Origin: JBDTNL01 sp039933785
GTDB lineage: Bacteria; Acidobacteriota; Thermoanaerobaculia; Multivoradales; JAGPDF01
Reading direction: 5' to 3'
DNA: 64,000 nucleotides
Assembly: GCA_039933785.1 (NCBI GenBank)
Contig: JBDTNL010000013.1
Location: 4,665-68,664 of the forward strand
Under the pieces are notes generated by a model, which was given only the letters and a program-made list of their open reading frames with translations, ran no database searches and was not told the origin of the DNA. Below, piece after piece: positions 53,489 through 61,055 of this stretch (positions are counted from its first letter, which is position 1; the number at the start of each line of letters is the position of its first letter). Position numbers and translations under genes: made by a program.

Positions 53489-53968
53489 ATGTTTGCCAAG
53501 TCAGTCAAGTCTTTCGCCCTGCTCGTCACGGCGGCGTTGATCGTGATGACCGTGGCGGCGCCCGTCCCCACCCTCGCCGATCCGCCGTCGCGGTTGATCA
53601 AGATCACGGCCCAGGAGACTCTCCAGTGGGACGTCACGGAGATCTCCGCGACGCCAGGCGAGAAGCTGCGCGTCGCCTTGACCGCCCAGGGCGCGATGCC
53701 CAAGATGGCCATGGCACACAACTTCGTGTTGCTCGACCTCGGCACCGACGTGAAGGCCTTTCTCAACGCCGGTTCGACGATGCCGGAGCTCGAGTACATC
53801 GCGCCGGCGCAAAAGTCCAAGGTGCTGGCGAGCTCGAACTTCGCGGCCGGCGGCGAAACGGTTTACGTGAGCTTCGTGGCGCCGGCGAAGCCCGGCAAGT
53901 ACCCCTATCTTTGTACCTTCCCCGGCCACTACGCGGGAGGCATGAAGGGCTATCTCATCGTCAAGTAG
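53489..53968 (+). CDS. Azurin/plastocyanin-like cupredoxin
   Basis: 159 residues from the ATG at 53489, which has AGGAG upstream; an ATG at 53462 adds nine residues without a binding site. Signal peptide MFAKSVKSFALLVTAALIVMTVAAPVPTLA. Type 1 copper ligands: His in AMAHNFVLL, then Cys, His and Met in YLCTFPGHYAGGMKGYLIVK, a normal Met site. The loop pattern is azurin/pseudoazurin-like. It is a periplasmic electron carrier, very likely donating to the NirK-like protein 37 bases upstream in the same operon. Confidence 0.88.
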   Translation: MFAKSVKSFALLVTAALIVMTVAAPVPTLADPPSRLIKITAQETLQWDVTEISATPGEKLRVALTAQGAMPKMAMAHNFVLLDLGTDVKAFLNAGSTMPELEYIAPAQKSKVLASSNFAAGGETVYVSFVAPAKPGKYPYLCTFPGHYAGGMKGYLIVK

Positions 53969-53971
53969 GAC

Positions 53972-55312
53972 TCAGCGCGCGTACTTCGCGGTCGCTCGCA
54001 GCGGTTCGATCAACCGCGCGAGCGACCCGGCGTTCAGCAGGGTGGCGATCCCCAGGCTCGAAGCGCCGACCCGCAGCCAGGTCGGATCCGCAGTCAGAAA
54101 GCCCCCCGCCAGAGCCGCGACACCGCAGAACCAGAAGAGCCAGCACCAGGGCTGGAGCACGGCCCGCGCCAGCAAGTGGGGAGGCGGTGGCGGTGACGGC
54201 CAGAGTGTCCCACCGAACGCGGAGAGCCAGGTGAAGACCGGCAGCATGCGGGTCGCGACGCCGACGATCATCTGGCCGAAGAAACCCAGCAACCCAAGCG
54301 TGGCGTATGCCGGCACCAGGCGCAGGCGATCGTCACCCGGCGTGCTCCATGCGAGATAGAGGCCCAGCCCGATCGTCAGGGCGAGCCAACCGAGCGCGGC
54401 GCCGAGGTGACGCAGACCCCAATCGGCGCGCGGCAAGGCCGCCGGTCGCGGCTTCGCGTGGCGCAGCCGCAGCATCAGCACGCCGGCGCCTAGGAACACC
54501 AGGGCCCCGCCCGCGAGCGCGGCGGCGATAGCGCTCGCGGTGCGTGCCCCCGGAGTCGAGAACGGGAGCGCGAGCGCCAGGCCGAGCACTCCCAGCTGAA
54601 GAACCACGGCGGCGCTGACGATGGTGCGCGCCCCCGGCATCGCGGCCGGCAGCAGCATCGGGATGAGCCGCTGGCCGAATCCGAGGAGCAGCATCGCCAT
54701 CCAGCCGAGTGCCGCGAGATGGGCGTGCGCAGCGACGTTCGAGAGGACCGAGCCGGGAAGAAAGTGCACCAGCCTGTTCATCGCCAGGGTGACGCCGACC
54801 AGCGCGGTGAGCGCCAGATTGAGTAGCGCCAGTCGGATCGGGAGCAGGGTGTCTGGGGACAGCGGCGAAGCGGGCAGGCGGCGCCAGAGTTTCCATCCCA
54901 CCCAGCCGAGCGCCGTCGCGGTGAGCAACGCAGATCCCGCGAGGCCCCAGGCCTCGCCGATCCAGAAGTGCCCCGCCATGCCGGTGACGCCGATCGAGTA
55001 GGCGATCGCGGCGATGCGGTCGGCGCGCCGCACCGGCATGGCGATGCGCAATGTCGTCGGCGCGATGGCGTACAGGGCGCCGAGGATCGAGCCGGTGATC
55101 CAACCGAGCGTCACCAGATGCACGACCGCCAGGGTTCGCCCCTCATACCAGGGGCCGAGGAAACTCCGCGGTGAGGCGGCGATCGCCGCGCAGGCGACGC
55201 CTAGGCAGAAGTGCGCCAGGCCGAAGTACAGAAAAGGGAGAAAGCGAGGGCGTTCCGGGTCGCTCGCGGCCGGCCTCAAGGAGACCGGCACGCCATCCCC
55301 AGGCAGCCCCAA
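53972..55312 (-). CDS. Multi-pass membrane protein, NnrS/heme-copper-like
   Basis: 446 residues with about twelve membrane helices. Histidines stand at helix positions typical of NnrS and of heme-copper subunit I relatives: LYFGLAHFCLGV, VVHLVTLGWITGSILGALYAI, AGHFWIGEAW, VLSNVAAHAHLAALGWMAMLLLGFGQRLIPML. The pattern suggests heme binding and a role with NO, in keeping with the operon. It lacks an obvious CuB His triplet, so it is probably not an oxidase. Start is uncertain: the TTG at 55312 directly follows the radical SAM gene, and a GTG lies eight codons on. It converges with the cupredoxin gene, three bases apart. Confidence 0.7.
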   Translation of the reverse strand: MGLPGDGVPVSLRPAASDPERPRFLPFLYFGLAHFCLGVACAAIAASPRSFLGPWYEGRTLAVVHLVTLGWITGSILGALYAIAPTTLRIAMPVRRADRIAAIAYSIGVTGMAGHFWIGEAWGLAGSALLTATALGWVGWKLWRRLPASPLSPDTLLPIRLALLNLALTALVGVTLAMNRLVHFLPGSVLSNVAAHAHLAALGWMAMLLLGFGQRLIPMLLPAAMPGARTIVSAAVVLQLGVLGLALALPFSTPGARTASAIAAALAGGALVFLGAGVLMLRLRHAKPRPAALPRADWGLRHLGAALGWLALTIGLGLYLAWSTPGDDRLRLVPAYATLGLLGFFGQMIVGVATRMLPVFTWLSAFGGTLWPSPPPPPHLLARAVLQPWCWLFWFCGVAALAGGFLTADPTWLRVGASSLGIATLLNAGSLARLIEPLRATAKYAR

Positions 55313-55314
55313 CC

Positions 55315-56550
55315 TCAGTTCCTGGAGTCCGCGAGCTGGCCGAGCCGCCGTTCAAAGCCTCGCCGGAACACGGATGCCATCGCCCGTAGCTTCAGCGTTT
55401 GCCAGGGGAAACGGCGCGAGCTCAGGCCGCGGCACTCCTCGGGCAGCATGACCAGGCTGACGTGCACATTGGGGGCGCAGCCGATCGGCAGGCCACGCTC
55501 CATGCAGGCTTCGTACAGACGGCGAAAGACCGGCACGAGATCCTCGGTGCGCGGCGGTTCGGAGTCTTCGAGATCGGTCCCGGTGAGCGGCCGAAACACG
55601 CATACCGTGGGAATGGCGCCCACCGAGGTGATCCAATCGATGGCACGAATCGACGACTCCGCGGGTTCGAGCCCGGCGATGATCTCGCCGTTGGTGACCC
55701 AAGGCTCGTGGCGTGGACCCTGCTTGCCGAGCGCCGCGCAGTAGCGAATCGCCTCCAGGTAGAAATCGAGCCCGTACTCGGCGTCCTTGCCCGGGCAAAT
55801 CTCGGCGAACAGCTTGCGATCGTAGATCTCGAAGCAGAAGGAGACCCGGTTGACCCCGAGCTCGCGCAACCCGTCGTAGCGGCGCAAGTCGCGATGCGGC
55901 GGCGTCTGCACGCCAACCAGCAGCCCGAGCTCGCGCTTGATACGCACGATGTAGGGTTCGAGGATGTCGAGATAGGTGTCGCCGTCGTAGTGGCCGGTGT
56001 TGAAGTCGACGTACGTGATGCCCGACTGATCGCGCGCCGCGCGCACCACCTCCAGTACCTCGTCCACCGACTTCTCGTCGGCGTCGTCGATGCCGAGGTT
56101 GAGACCCACCGAACAGAACTTGCAGTTCAACTTGGTTGGCTTCTCGGTCCAGTACTCACAGACCTTGGCCTGGTAGATCCCGAGATACGTGCCTTGCAGC
56201 GTGCCGATGCGGGTCATCGGCTTGCCGGTCGCGGTCGAGCTGTCGTACCACTCCGGCCGTGGCGAGAGGTCGATCGGCACCACGTCGTCGCCATTGCGGC
56301 GCAGCCAGTATTGGCCGCGCTCGCGGTGGACCGTGTACGGCGAACGTTTGGTGAACGCCTCGCTTACGGGGATGTTGGTCCACAAGCCGCCGGGCAGGAC
56401 GACCTCCAACCCGCTGCCGAGCCCGGCGCGGGTGCGCAGGATCTTGCGCCCGCCGTCCTCCTCGATGAAACAGGAGTCATCGAGCTGGGCGCCGTTGCAG
56501 TAGAGGTCGAGCTTCAGTAGGGCGGGGTTGGTGCGGAGGTCGTCGAGCAC
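55315..56550 (-). CDS. Radical SAM protein with non-canonical CX11CX2C motif
   Basis: 411 residues from the GTG at 56550, eight bases after the RIC gene. The cluster motif CEYWTEKPTKLNCKFC has 11 residues between the first two cysteines, against three in canonical CX3CX2C, then the normal CX2C. The rest of the barrel fits radical SAM: VDEVLEVVRAARDQSGITYVDFNTGHYDG, LGLLVGVQTPPHRDLRRYDGLRELGVNRVSFCFEIYD, NGEIIAGLEPAESSIRAIDWITSVGAIPTVCVFRPLTGTDLED. The N-terminal 100 residues are beta-rich (YCNGAQLDDSCFIEEDGG). Exact reaction unknown. Its place in an NO-responsive operon suggests cofactor maturation or repair. Confidence 0.8.
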   Translation of the reverse strand: MLDDLRTNPALLKLDLYCNGAQLDDSCFIEEDGGRKILRTRAGLGSGLEVVLPGGLWTNIPVSEAFTKRSPYTVHRERGQYWLRRNGDDVVPIDLSPRPEWYDSSTATGKPMTRIGTLQGTYLGIYQAKVCEYWTEKPTKLNCKFCSVGLNLGIDDADEKSVDEVLEVVRAARDQSGITYVDFNTGHYDGDTYLDILEPYIVRIKRELGLLVGVQTPPHRDLRRYDGLRELGVNRVSFCFEIYDRKLFAEICPGKDAEYGLDFYLEAIRYCAALGKQGPRHEPWVTNGEIIAGLEPAESSIRAIDWITSVGAIPTVCVFRPLTGTDLEDSEPPRTEDLVPVFRRLYEACMERGLPIGCAPNVHVSLVMLPEECRGLSSRRFPWQTLKLRAMASVFRRGFERRLGQLADSRN

Positions 56551-56558
56551 GGTCGTTC

Positions 56559-57260
56559 TCAGCCCAGGAGCGCGGCGGCGCGCGGAAAGAGGATGTTGTT
56601 CTCCAGATGCACGTGCATCTGCAGGTCGCGTTCGAGATCCGCCAGCCCGACGTAGAGCCCGCGGAAGGTCATGCACGCGTCCGGCGGCAGATTGAATCCG
56701 CCGGTGAGCTCGCGCAAATGGGCGAGGGCATCGCCCGCCTCCTGGTGGTCCTCACGGAGGTGCGCGAGCTCGCCCTGGATCGTTTGCAGCGCCGCGGGCT
56801 CCTCGGCGAGCTCCGTTCCGAGCCGGGCGAGGCGCGGGAAGATGCTGCGCTCTTCCTCGGCGATGTGCTGCTCGAGTTCGGTGCGCATGCCCTGTACGGT
56901 CAGTAGCAGATCGGGAAAGAGCTCGGGATGACGGGGACCGTGGCGTTCGTTCACCTTTGCCGCCATGGCCTCCAGGCGCGGCAGCTCGTGGCGCAAGTCG
57001 TCGTGATAGCGGCTGACGATGTGCTCGATCAGCGTGCCTAGCGGCTCATGGTTCCAGTCGGTACCCTCCGGCGACGGCGCCAGGGCGGCTTCGAGCTCGC
57101 CCTTGAGGGCCGAGAAGGGTACCTGGTGGCGGTCGCAGGCTTCCTGCAGTGGCAGCTTCCCGCCGCAGCAGAAATCGATTCCATGGCGCTGAAAGACACG
57201 AATGGCGGCCGGAGCGGCGGCGGCGAGCTCGCCGACGCCGGTGGTGGGCGTGATGTTCAT
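56559..57260 (-). CDS. ric: Iron-sulfur cluster repair protein (RIC/YtfE/ScdA)
   Basis: 233 residues, ATG at 57260 with AAGGAGG upstream. N-terminal ScdA_N domain with the CCGG motif (RHGIDFCCGGKLPLQEAC). Hemerythrin-like di-iron domain: HIVSRYHDDLRHELPRLE, LEQHIAEEERSIFPRL, HLREDHQEAGDAL and MHVHLENNILFPR. RIC proteins are made under nitrosative stress and return iron to, or repair, damaged Fe-S centres. It overlaps the hemerythrin gene by four bases (ATGA). Confidence 0.93.
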   Translation of the reverse strand: MNITPTTGVGELAAAAPAAIRVFQRHGIDFCCGGKLPLQEACDRHQVPFSALKGELEAALAPSPEGTDWNHEPLGTLIEHIVSRYHDDLRHELPRLEAMAAKVNERHGPRHPELFPDLLLTVQGMRTELEQHIAEEERSIFPRLARLGTELAEEPAALQTIQGELAHLREDHQEAGDALAHLRELTGGFNLPPDACMTFRGLYVGLADLERDLQMHVHLENNILFPRAAALLG

Positions 57261-57721
57261 GAAGCCTCCTTGAGGTAGTGCGGAATCGCGGCCGTGTTGC
57301 AACGCAACGCCCACGCCTTGCCCAGGCGTTCGAGATCGGCCACCGGCAGCAAGTGTTCGGCGAGATGGAAGAGCACAGCCTCTTCCTTGGCGAAGTGGAC
57401 GCGGGAGAGTTGAGTCACCCGGCGAAGCGCGCGACGGCCTTGTTCGGCGTCGGGCGCTTGTTCGAGGCTGGCAAAGGCTTGGTCGATCTGCTCGTGTTCC
57501 TCGCGCATCACGGCCACCGGGCCTTGCTCGCCGAACTGCGGCGCCAGAGCGGAGAAGAGCAGGTCATCCTCGACGGCCGCGTGCGAGAGCAGCGCTCCGG
57601 CGATGGTGGCGCCGGCGGCGCGCAATTCAGCCAGGGTCCAGTGCTCCACCCGGTGGTCGGCGTAGTCCAGCAGGCGGCGGAGCACGGCGTGTTCGGCAGT
57701 GAGCGCATCGGTGAGTTTCAT
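57257..57721 (-). CDS. Hemerythrin-like di-iron protein
   Basis: 154 residues from the ATG at 57721. Four-helix bundle with His/Glu ligands: LTAEHAVLRRLLDYADHRVEH, LLSHAAVEDDLLFSAL, VMREEHEQIDQAF and VHFAKEEAVLFHLAEHLL. Probably binds NO or O2. It overlaps DUF1858 and RIC genes by ATGA on both sides, so all three are translated together. Confidence 0.9.
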   Translation of the reverse strand: MKLTDALTAEHAVLRRLLDYADHRVEHWTLAELRAAGATIAGALLSHAAVEDDLLFSALAPQFGEQGPVAVMREEHEQIDQAFASLEQAPDAEQGRRALRRVTQLSRVHFAKEEAVLFHLAEHLLPVADLERLGKAWALRCNTAAIPHYLKEAS

Positions 57722-57957
57722 GACGGGGTCTCCAGGCCTTGCTCGGACTCGTGCAGAGCCGCTATCTCGGCGAGCAGCGTTTCGATGGGGATGCCATAGA
57801 TGAGCGCGGCATCGGCGAGGGTGTCGAAGCAGGACATGACGCAGCCCACACAGGCCATGTGGTGCTCGAGGAAGATCTCCGCCGCCTGCGGAACATGCAA
57901 CAGCGTGTCTTCGACGGTCATCCCGGCATCGATGGGTGTGGACCAGCGCGCTTCCAT
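57718..57957 (-). CDS. DUF1858-domain protein
   Basis: 79 residues. DUF1858 pattern: IDAGMTVEDTLLHVPQAAEIFLEHHMACVGCVMSCFDTLADAALIYGIPIETLLAEI, with the cysteine set CVGCVMSC. The domain is related to the ScdA N-terminal domain of RIC and often occurs with it. It is the first gene of the five-gene NO operon. An Fnr/NnrR-type promoter puts the transcript start three bases before its ATG. Confidence 0.88.
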   Translation of the reverse strand: MEARWSTPIDAGMTVEDTLLHVPQAAEIFLEHHMACVGCVMSCFDTLADAALIYGIPIETLLAEIAALHESEQGLETPS

Positions 57958-57966
57958 GGCAAGCCC

Positions 57967-58008
57967 AATCTAGAGGCGGTGCGCCGGACTGTCTTTGCGC
58001 CAGCGCAA
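57967..58008 (-). promoter_or_regulatory. Class II Crp/Fnr-type (NnrR-like) promoter of the NO operon
   Basis: TTGCG, CCAG spacer, CGCAA (57995-58008) is a symmetric Crp/Fnr site of the kind bound by NnrR/DNR proteins. On the minus strand, 22 bases follow to the -10 TAGATT (57972-57967). This sets the site centre at -41.5 and the start at 57960, the exact class II geometry, with a three-base leader before the DUF1858 ATG. The adjacent Crp/Fnr-family gene is the natural regulator. Confidence 0.72.
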
Positions 58009-58031
58009 GGACCACGCGTAGCGGTGTGCGA

Positions 58032-58727
58032 CTAGCTGGGCAAATCCTCGGCGATGGTCACCAGTCCGTGCGGCGACTTGATGAGCACGCGCTCGCGGCC
58101 GAGCTCGACCAGGCCCTGCTGCTCCCATTCCGAGAGCGTGCGGCTGATGGTGAACAACGTGGTGCCGGTGAGCTCGGCGAGATCCTGGCGGCTGAGCGGC
58201 AGGTCGAGCAGAACGCCACCCTCGACCCGGCGACCCGTCTGGCGGGCCAGGCGCAGAATGGCGCGGGCGACCCGCTGCGCGACGCGCTCGGTGGCGAGCT
58301 CGCGGTAGCGCTCCTGAAGCTCCTGCATGCGTTCCGACATCACTCGCGCCGAATTCATGCCGATCGCGGGGTAGCGTTCGACCAGAGCGGCCACGTCTGC
58401 CGGAGTCCAGGAAAACGCCTCGCACGCTTCGACCGCCTCGGCGGAGACCGGGTAGCGCGCGCCGGCCAGGATTGCGATCGCTCCGAACGGGTCGCCGGGA
58501 ATGAGAAAGCGCACCACGATCTCCTGTCCGTTGCCCCCCAGCTTGGTGAGCTTCAACCGGCCGGCGCGCAACATCCACAGCGCCCGCGCCGGCTCGCCTT
58601 CGTGGAACAGCAGGACCTTCTTCTCGAAACGCTCGACGGCGGCGGCCGCGCCGAGCTCGGCGATGGCCGCGGGCGGCAGACCGCGAAACAGCGCGCAGGT
58701 GCCGATGAGCTCGAGATCGGAGGGCAT
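58032..58727 (-). CDS. Crp/Fnr-family transcription regulator (DNR/NnrR-like)
   Basis: 231 residues from the ATG at 58727. cNMP-binding-like barrel (FEKKVLLFHEGEPARALWMLRAGRLKLTKLGGNGQEIVVRFLIPGDPFGAIAIL), dimer helix (MNSARVMSERMQELQERYREL) and HTH (LSRQDLAELTGTTLFTISRTLSEWEQQGLV). There is no N-terminal cysteine cluster, so it is not an Fe-S Fnr; DNR/NnrR-type NO sensing by heme fits its neighbours. Its 3' end is 24 bases from the TTGCG-n4-CGCAA site that drives the next operon. It follows the histidine kinase gene by 20 bases. Confidence 0.88.
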   Translation of the reverse strand: MPSDLELIGTCALFRGLPPAAIAELGAAAAVERFEKKVLLFHEGEPARALWMLRAGRLKLTKLGGNGQEIVVRFLIPGDPFGAIAILAGARYPVSAEAVEACEAFSWTPADVAALVERYPAIGMNSARVMSERMQELQERYRELATERVAQRVARAILRLARQTGRRVEGGVLLDLPLSRQDLAELTGTTLFTISRTLSEWEQQGLVELGRERVLIKSPHGLVTIAEDLPS

Positions 58728-58747
58728 TCGGGTAATTGTGGCAGAAC

Positions 58748-60184
58748 CTAGGTCTTGGCCAGTGCCAGACCGGACAAGTCCGCCAACGGCAGGCGAATCT
58801 CGAAGATCGCACCGCCGTCCGGCGCGTTGCGCGCCGCCACCGAACCGCCGTAGGCCCGCACGATGCCGCGGACGATGGCGAGCCCCAGGCCGGAATGCTG
58901 CGTCGCGACCGCCGCCGGGATCGGCGGACGATAGCTGAAGAAGCGGTCGAAGATGCGGTCGAGGTGCTGCTCGGGAATCCCCGGGCCGCGATCGCGCACG
59001 GTGAGCACCGCGGTGTCGTCCTGACGGTTGAGCTCGAGCGTCACCAGGGATCCGGCCGGAGAGAGGCTGATGGCATTGTCGATCAGGTTCTCGGTAACCT
59101 GCACCAGGCGGTCGGGCGAAGCGAGCATCGACATGGAGGCCGCGGCCGCCGGCGCGTTGAGCTCGACCCTGCCCGGGGCGCGGCGGGCGTAGTCCTCGAC
59201 GAGCGCCGCGAGGAGAGCCGCGAAGTCGAGCGGCGCGCGGGCCTCGTCGGCGATCCGTTGATCGATGCGCGCCACGTCGCGCACGTCGCCGAGCAGCTTC
59301 TCGAGGCGGACGATCTCGCCTTGGAGGAGCGCGGCGAAGCGCCGGCGCTCGGCGGGTTCCTCCACCTCGGCGAGCATTTCCGCCGCGCCGCGAATCGCGG
59401 CCAGCGGATTCTTGAACTCGTGCGAGACGTCGGCCACCACGGTGCTGGCGAACTGGAGTTGCTGATCGAGCCGTTCGGAGAGTTCGGTGAGCGTGCGTGC
59501 CAGGTCGCCGATCTCGTCGCCGCGCGTCGCTTCGGCGAGCGGCTGACGAGTCCGTCGCTCGAGCAACGCCGCGGCTTCGCGCCGCAAGCGCCGTAGCGGA
59601 CGCACCAGCGTCGCGGCGTACCAAAGGCTGAGCGCGGCAGCGACTAGGAGGGAGGCGAGGCAGGCGAGGAGAATTCCGCCGCGGACCTTGCGCAGCTCCC
59701 GCTGCAGGCCGGCGGTGGTCTCCGACGCGAGGACGGCGCCCACGACTCGTCCCGCGCTGCGCACGGGCACTCCCGCAACGAGCGTCGAGGTCTCCGCGGT
59801 GTCGGATCGCGTCCAAGACTCCTCATCACCCGCCAGCACACTGCCGAGGCCAGAGCCGGATCCTGGAGCGAGCGGCTCGGCCGGGCCGCTAAATCGTGAA
59901 TCGGCGAGTAGCGCGCCGCTCGCATCGAGCACCTGCAGGCGGGAAGTCGAGCCCTCGCCGAGCTGTTTCAAGATCAGCCGCGCGCTCTCCGGCACCAGCG
60001 GCCCCGACTCCGAGAGCGCCGCGCCGAGGATGCGACCCTGCTGCGCCAGGGCGCGCTGCTCGGAGGCCAGGATCTGGCGCTCGAACACGCCGAGGACGAG
60101 CAGCGCGGCGACCGGCAAAAAGACCAGCAGCAGGTTGAAGGCCAGCAGGCGCAGGCCGAGGCGCGACAGCGGCGGTGGGGTCAT
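58748..60184 (-). CDS. Membrane sensor histidine kinase
   Basis: 478 residues. Two membrane helices (about 11-33 and 167-190) frame an extracytoplasmic sensor. HAMP (RPLRRLRREAAALLERRTRQPLAEATRGDEIGDLARTLTELSERLDQ), HisKA with VVADVSHEFKNPLAAIRGA, HATPase with NLIDNAISLSPAG, DRGPGIPEQHLDRIFDRFF and HSGLGLAIVRGIVRAYGG. Similar in build to ChvG/CreC. Partner of the response regulator 13 bases upstream. Confidence 0.93.
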   Translation of the reverse strand: MTPPPLSRLGLRLLAFNLLLVFLPVAALLVLGVFERQILASEQRALAQQGRILGAALSESGPLVPESARLILKQLGEGSTSRLQVLDASGALLADSRFSGPAEPLAPGSGSGLGSVLAGDEESWTRSDTAETSTLVAGVPVRSAGRVVGAVLASETTAGLQRELRKVRGGILLACLASLLVAAALSLWYAATLVRPLRRLRREAAALLERRTRQPLAEATRGDEIGDLARTLTELSERLDQQLQFASTVVADVSHEFKNPLAAIRGAAEMLAEVEEPAERRRFAALLQGEIVRLEKLLGDVRDVARIDQRIADEARAPLDFAALLAALVEDYARRAPGRVELNAPAAAASMSMLASPDRLVQVTENLIDNAISLSPAGSLVTLELNRQDDTAVLTVRDRGPGIPEQHLDRIFDRFFSYRPPIPAAVATQHSGLGLAIVRGIVRAYGGSVAARNAPDGGAIFEIRLPLADLSGLALAKT

Positions 60185-60197
60185 GGCAGCGCGCGAC

Positions 60198-60929
60198 TCA
60201 GCCGTCGCGCCAGCGATAGCCCAGGCCGTACGCGGTGTCGATGCCGTCGAAGGCCGAGTCGGCGTCCTCGAACTTGCGGCGCAGGCGCTTCACGTGACTG
60301 TCGATGGTGCGATCGGCGAGGTAGGTGTCGTGCGGATAGGCTTCGTGGAGAAGCTGGTCGCGAGTCTTCACGTGCCCCGGGTGCCGCACCAACGCGTGCA
60401 GCATGCGGAACTCGGTCACCGTGAGGCGAAGCTCCTGCTCCCGCCAGCGCGCCTGATAGCGGCGTAGGTCGAGACACAAGGGCCCGATCGAGAGCAGCGC
60501 CTCCTCTTCGCCGGTGCCGGCGGTTGGCGGCAACGCGGCGCGACGCAGCAGCACCTTCACCCGCGCCACCAGCTCGCGCACCGAGAACGGCTTGCACAAA
60601 TAGTCGTCGGCGCCGAGCTCGAGACCGAGCACGCGATCGAACTCTTCGTCCTTCGAGGTCAGGAAGAGGATGGGCAGCGTTTGCGACCGCGTCCGCAACC
60701 GTCGGCAGAGCTCGAGACCGTCCATCCGTGGCATCAGGATATCGAGCACCACGAGGTCGGGCAGGGCCTGCGAGAACATCTCCCACGCGGCCTGGCCGTC
60801 GGGGTGGCTCTCGGTGCGGAAGCCCTCGCGGCGCAGGGCAAAGGTCACGGTCTCGACTAGCGCCGCCTCGTCGTCGACCACCGCAACGAGCCGGTTCGAG
60901 GCCCTGGCGGGCGTTTCGGGGTTGGGCAC
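60198..60929 (-). CDS. OmpR/PhoB-family response regulator
   Basis: 243 residues. Receiver: VDDEAALVE, phospho-acceptor Asp in VVLDILMPRMDGLEL, FLTSKDEE and DYLCKPFS. C-terminal winged helix: LTVTEFRMLHALVRHPGHVKTRDQLLHEAYPHDTYLADRTIDSHVKRLRRKFE and YGLGYRW. First gene of the regulator-kinase-Crp/Fnr operon. Signal unknown; linkage to the nitrite/NO genes suggests envelope or respiratory control. Confidence 0.93.
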   Translation of the reverse strand: MPNPETPARASNRLVAVVDDEAALVETVTFALRREGFRTESHPDGQAAWEMFSQALPDLVVLDILMPRMDGLELCRRLRTRSQTLPILFLTSKDEEFDRVLGLELGADDYLCKPFSVRELVARVKVLLRRAALPPTAGTGEEEALLSIGPLCLDLRRYQARWREQELRLTVTEFRMLHALVRHPGHVKTRDQLLHEAYPHDTYLADRTIDSHVKRLRRKFEDADSAFDGIDTAYGLGYRWRDG

Positions 60930-61055
60930 GCGCGAATCTTAGCGGAGTGGCTGCAGCGAGCCGGGGCCGGCCTCGCCATGATTTCGCCACAATGCGCCGC
61001 GGCCTTTCCTTCCCGGGGTCGCAGAGGGGTCGGCTGGCGTTGATGAAGTTGCGCC

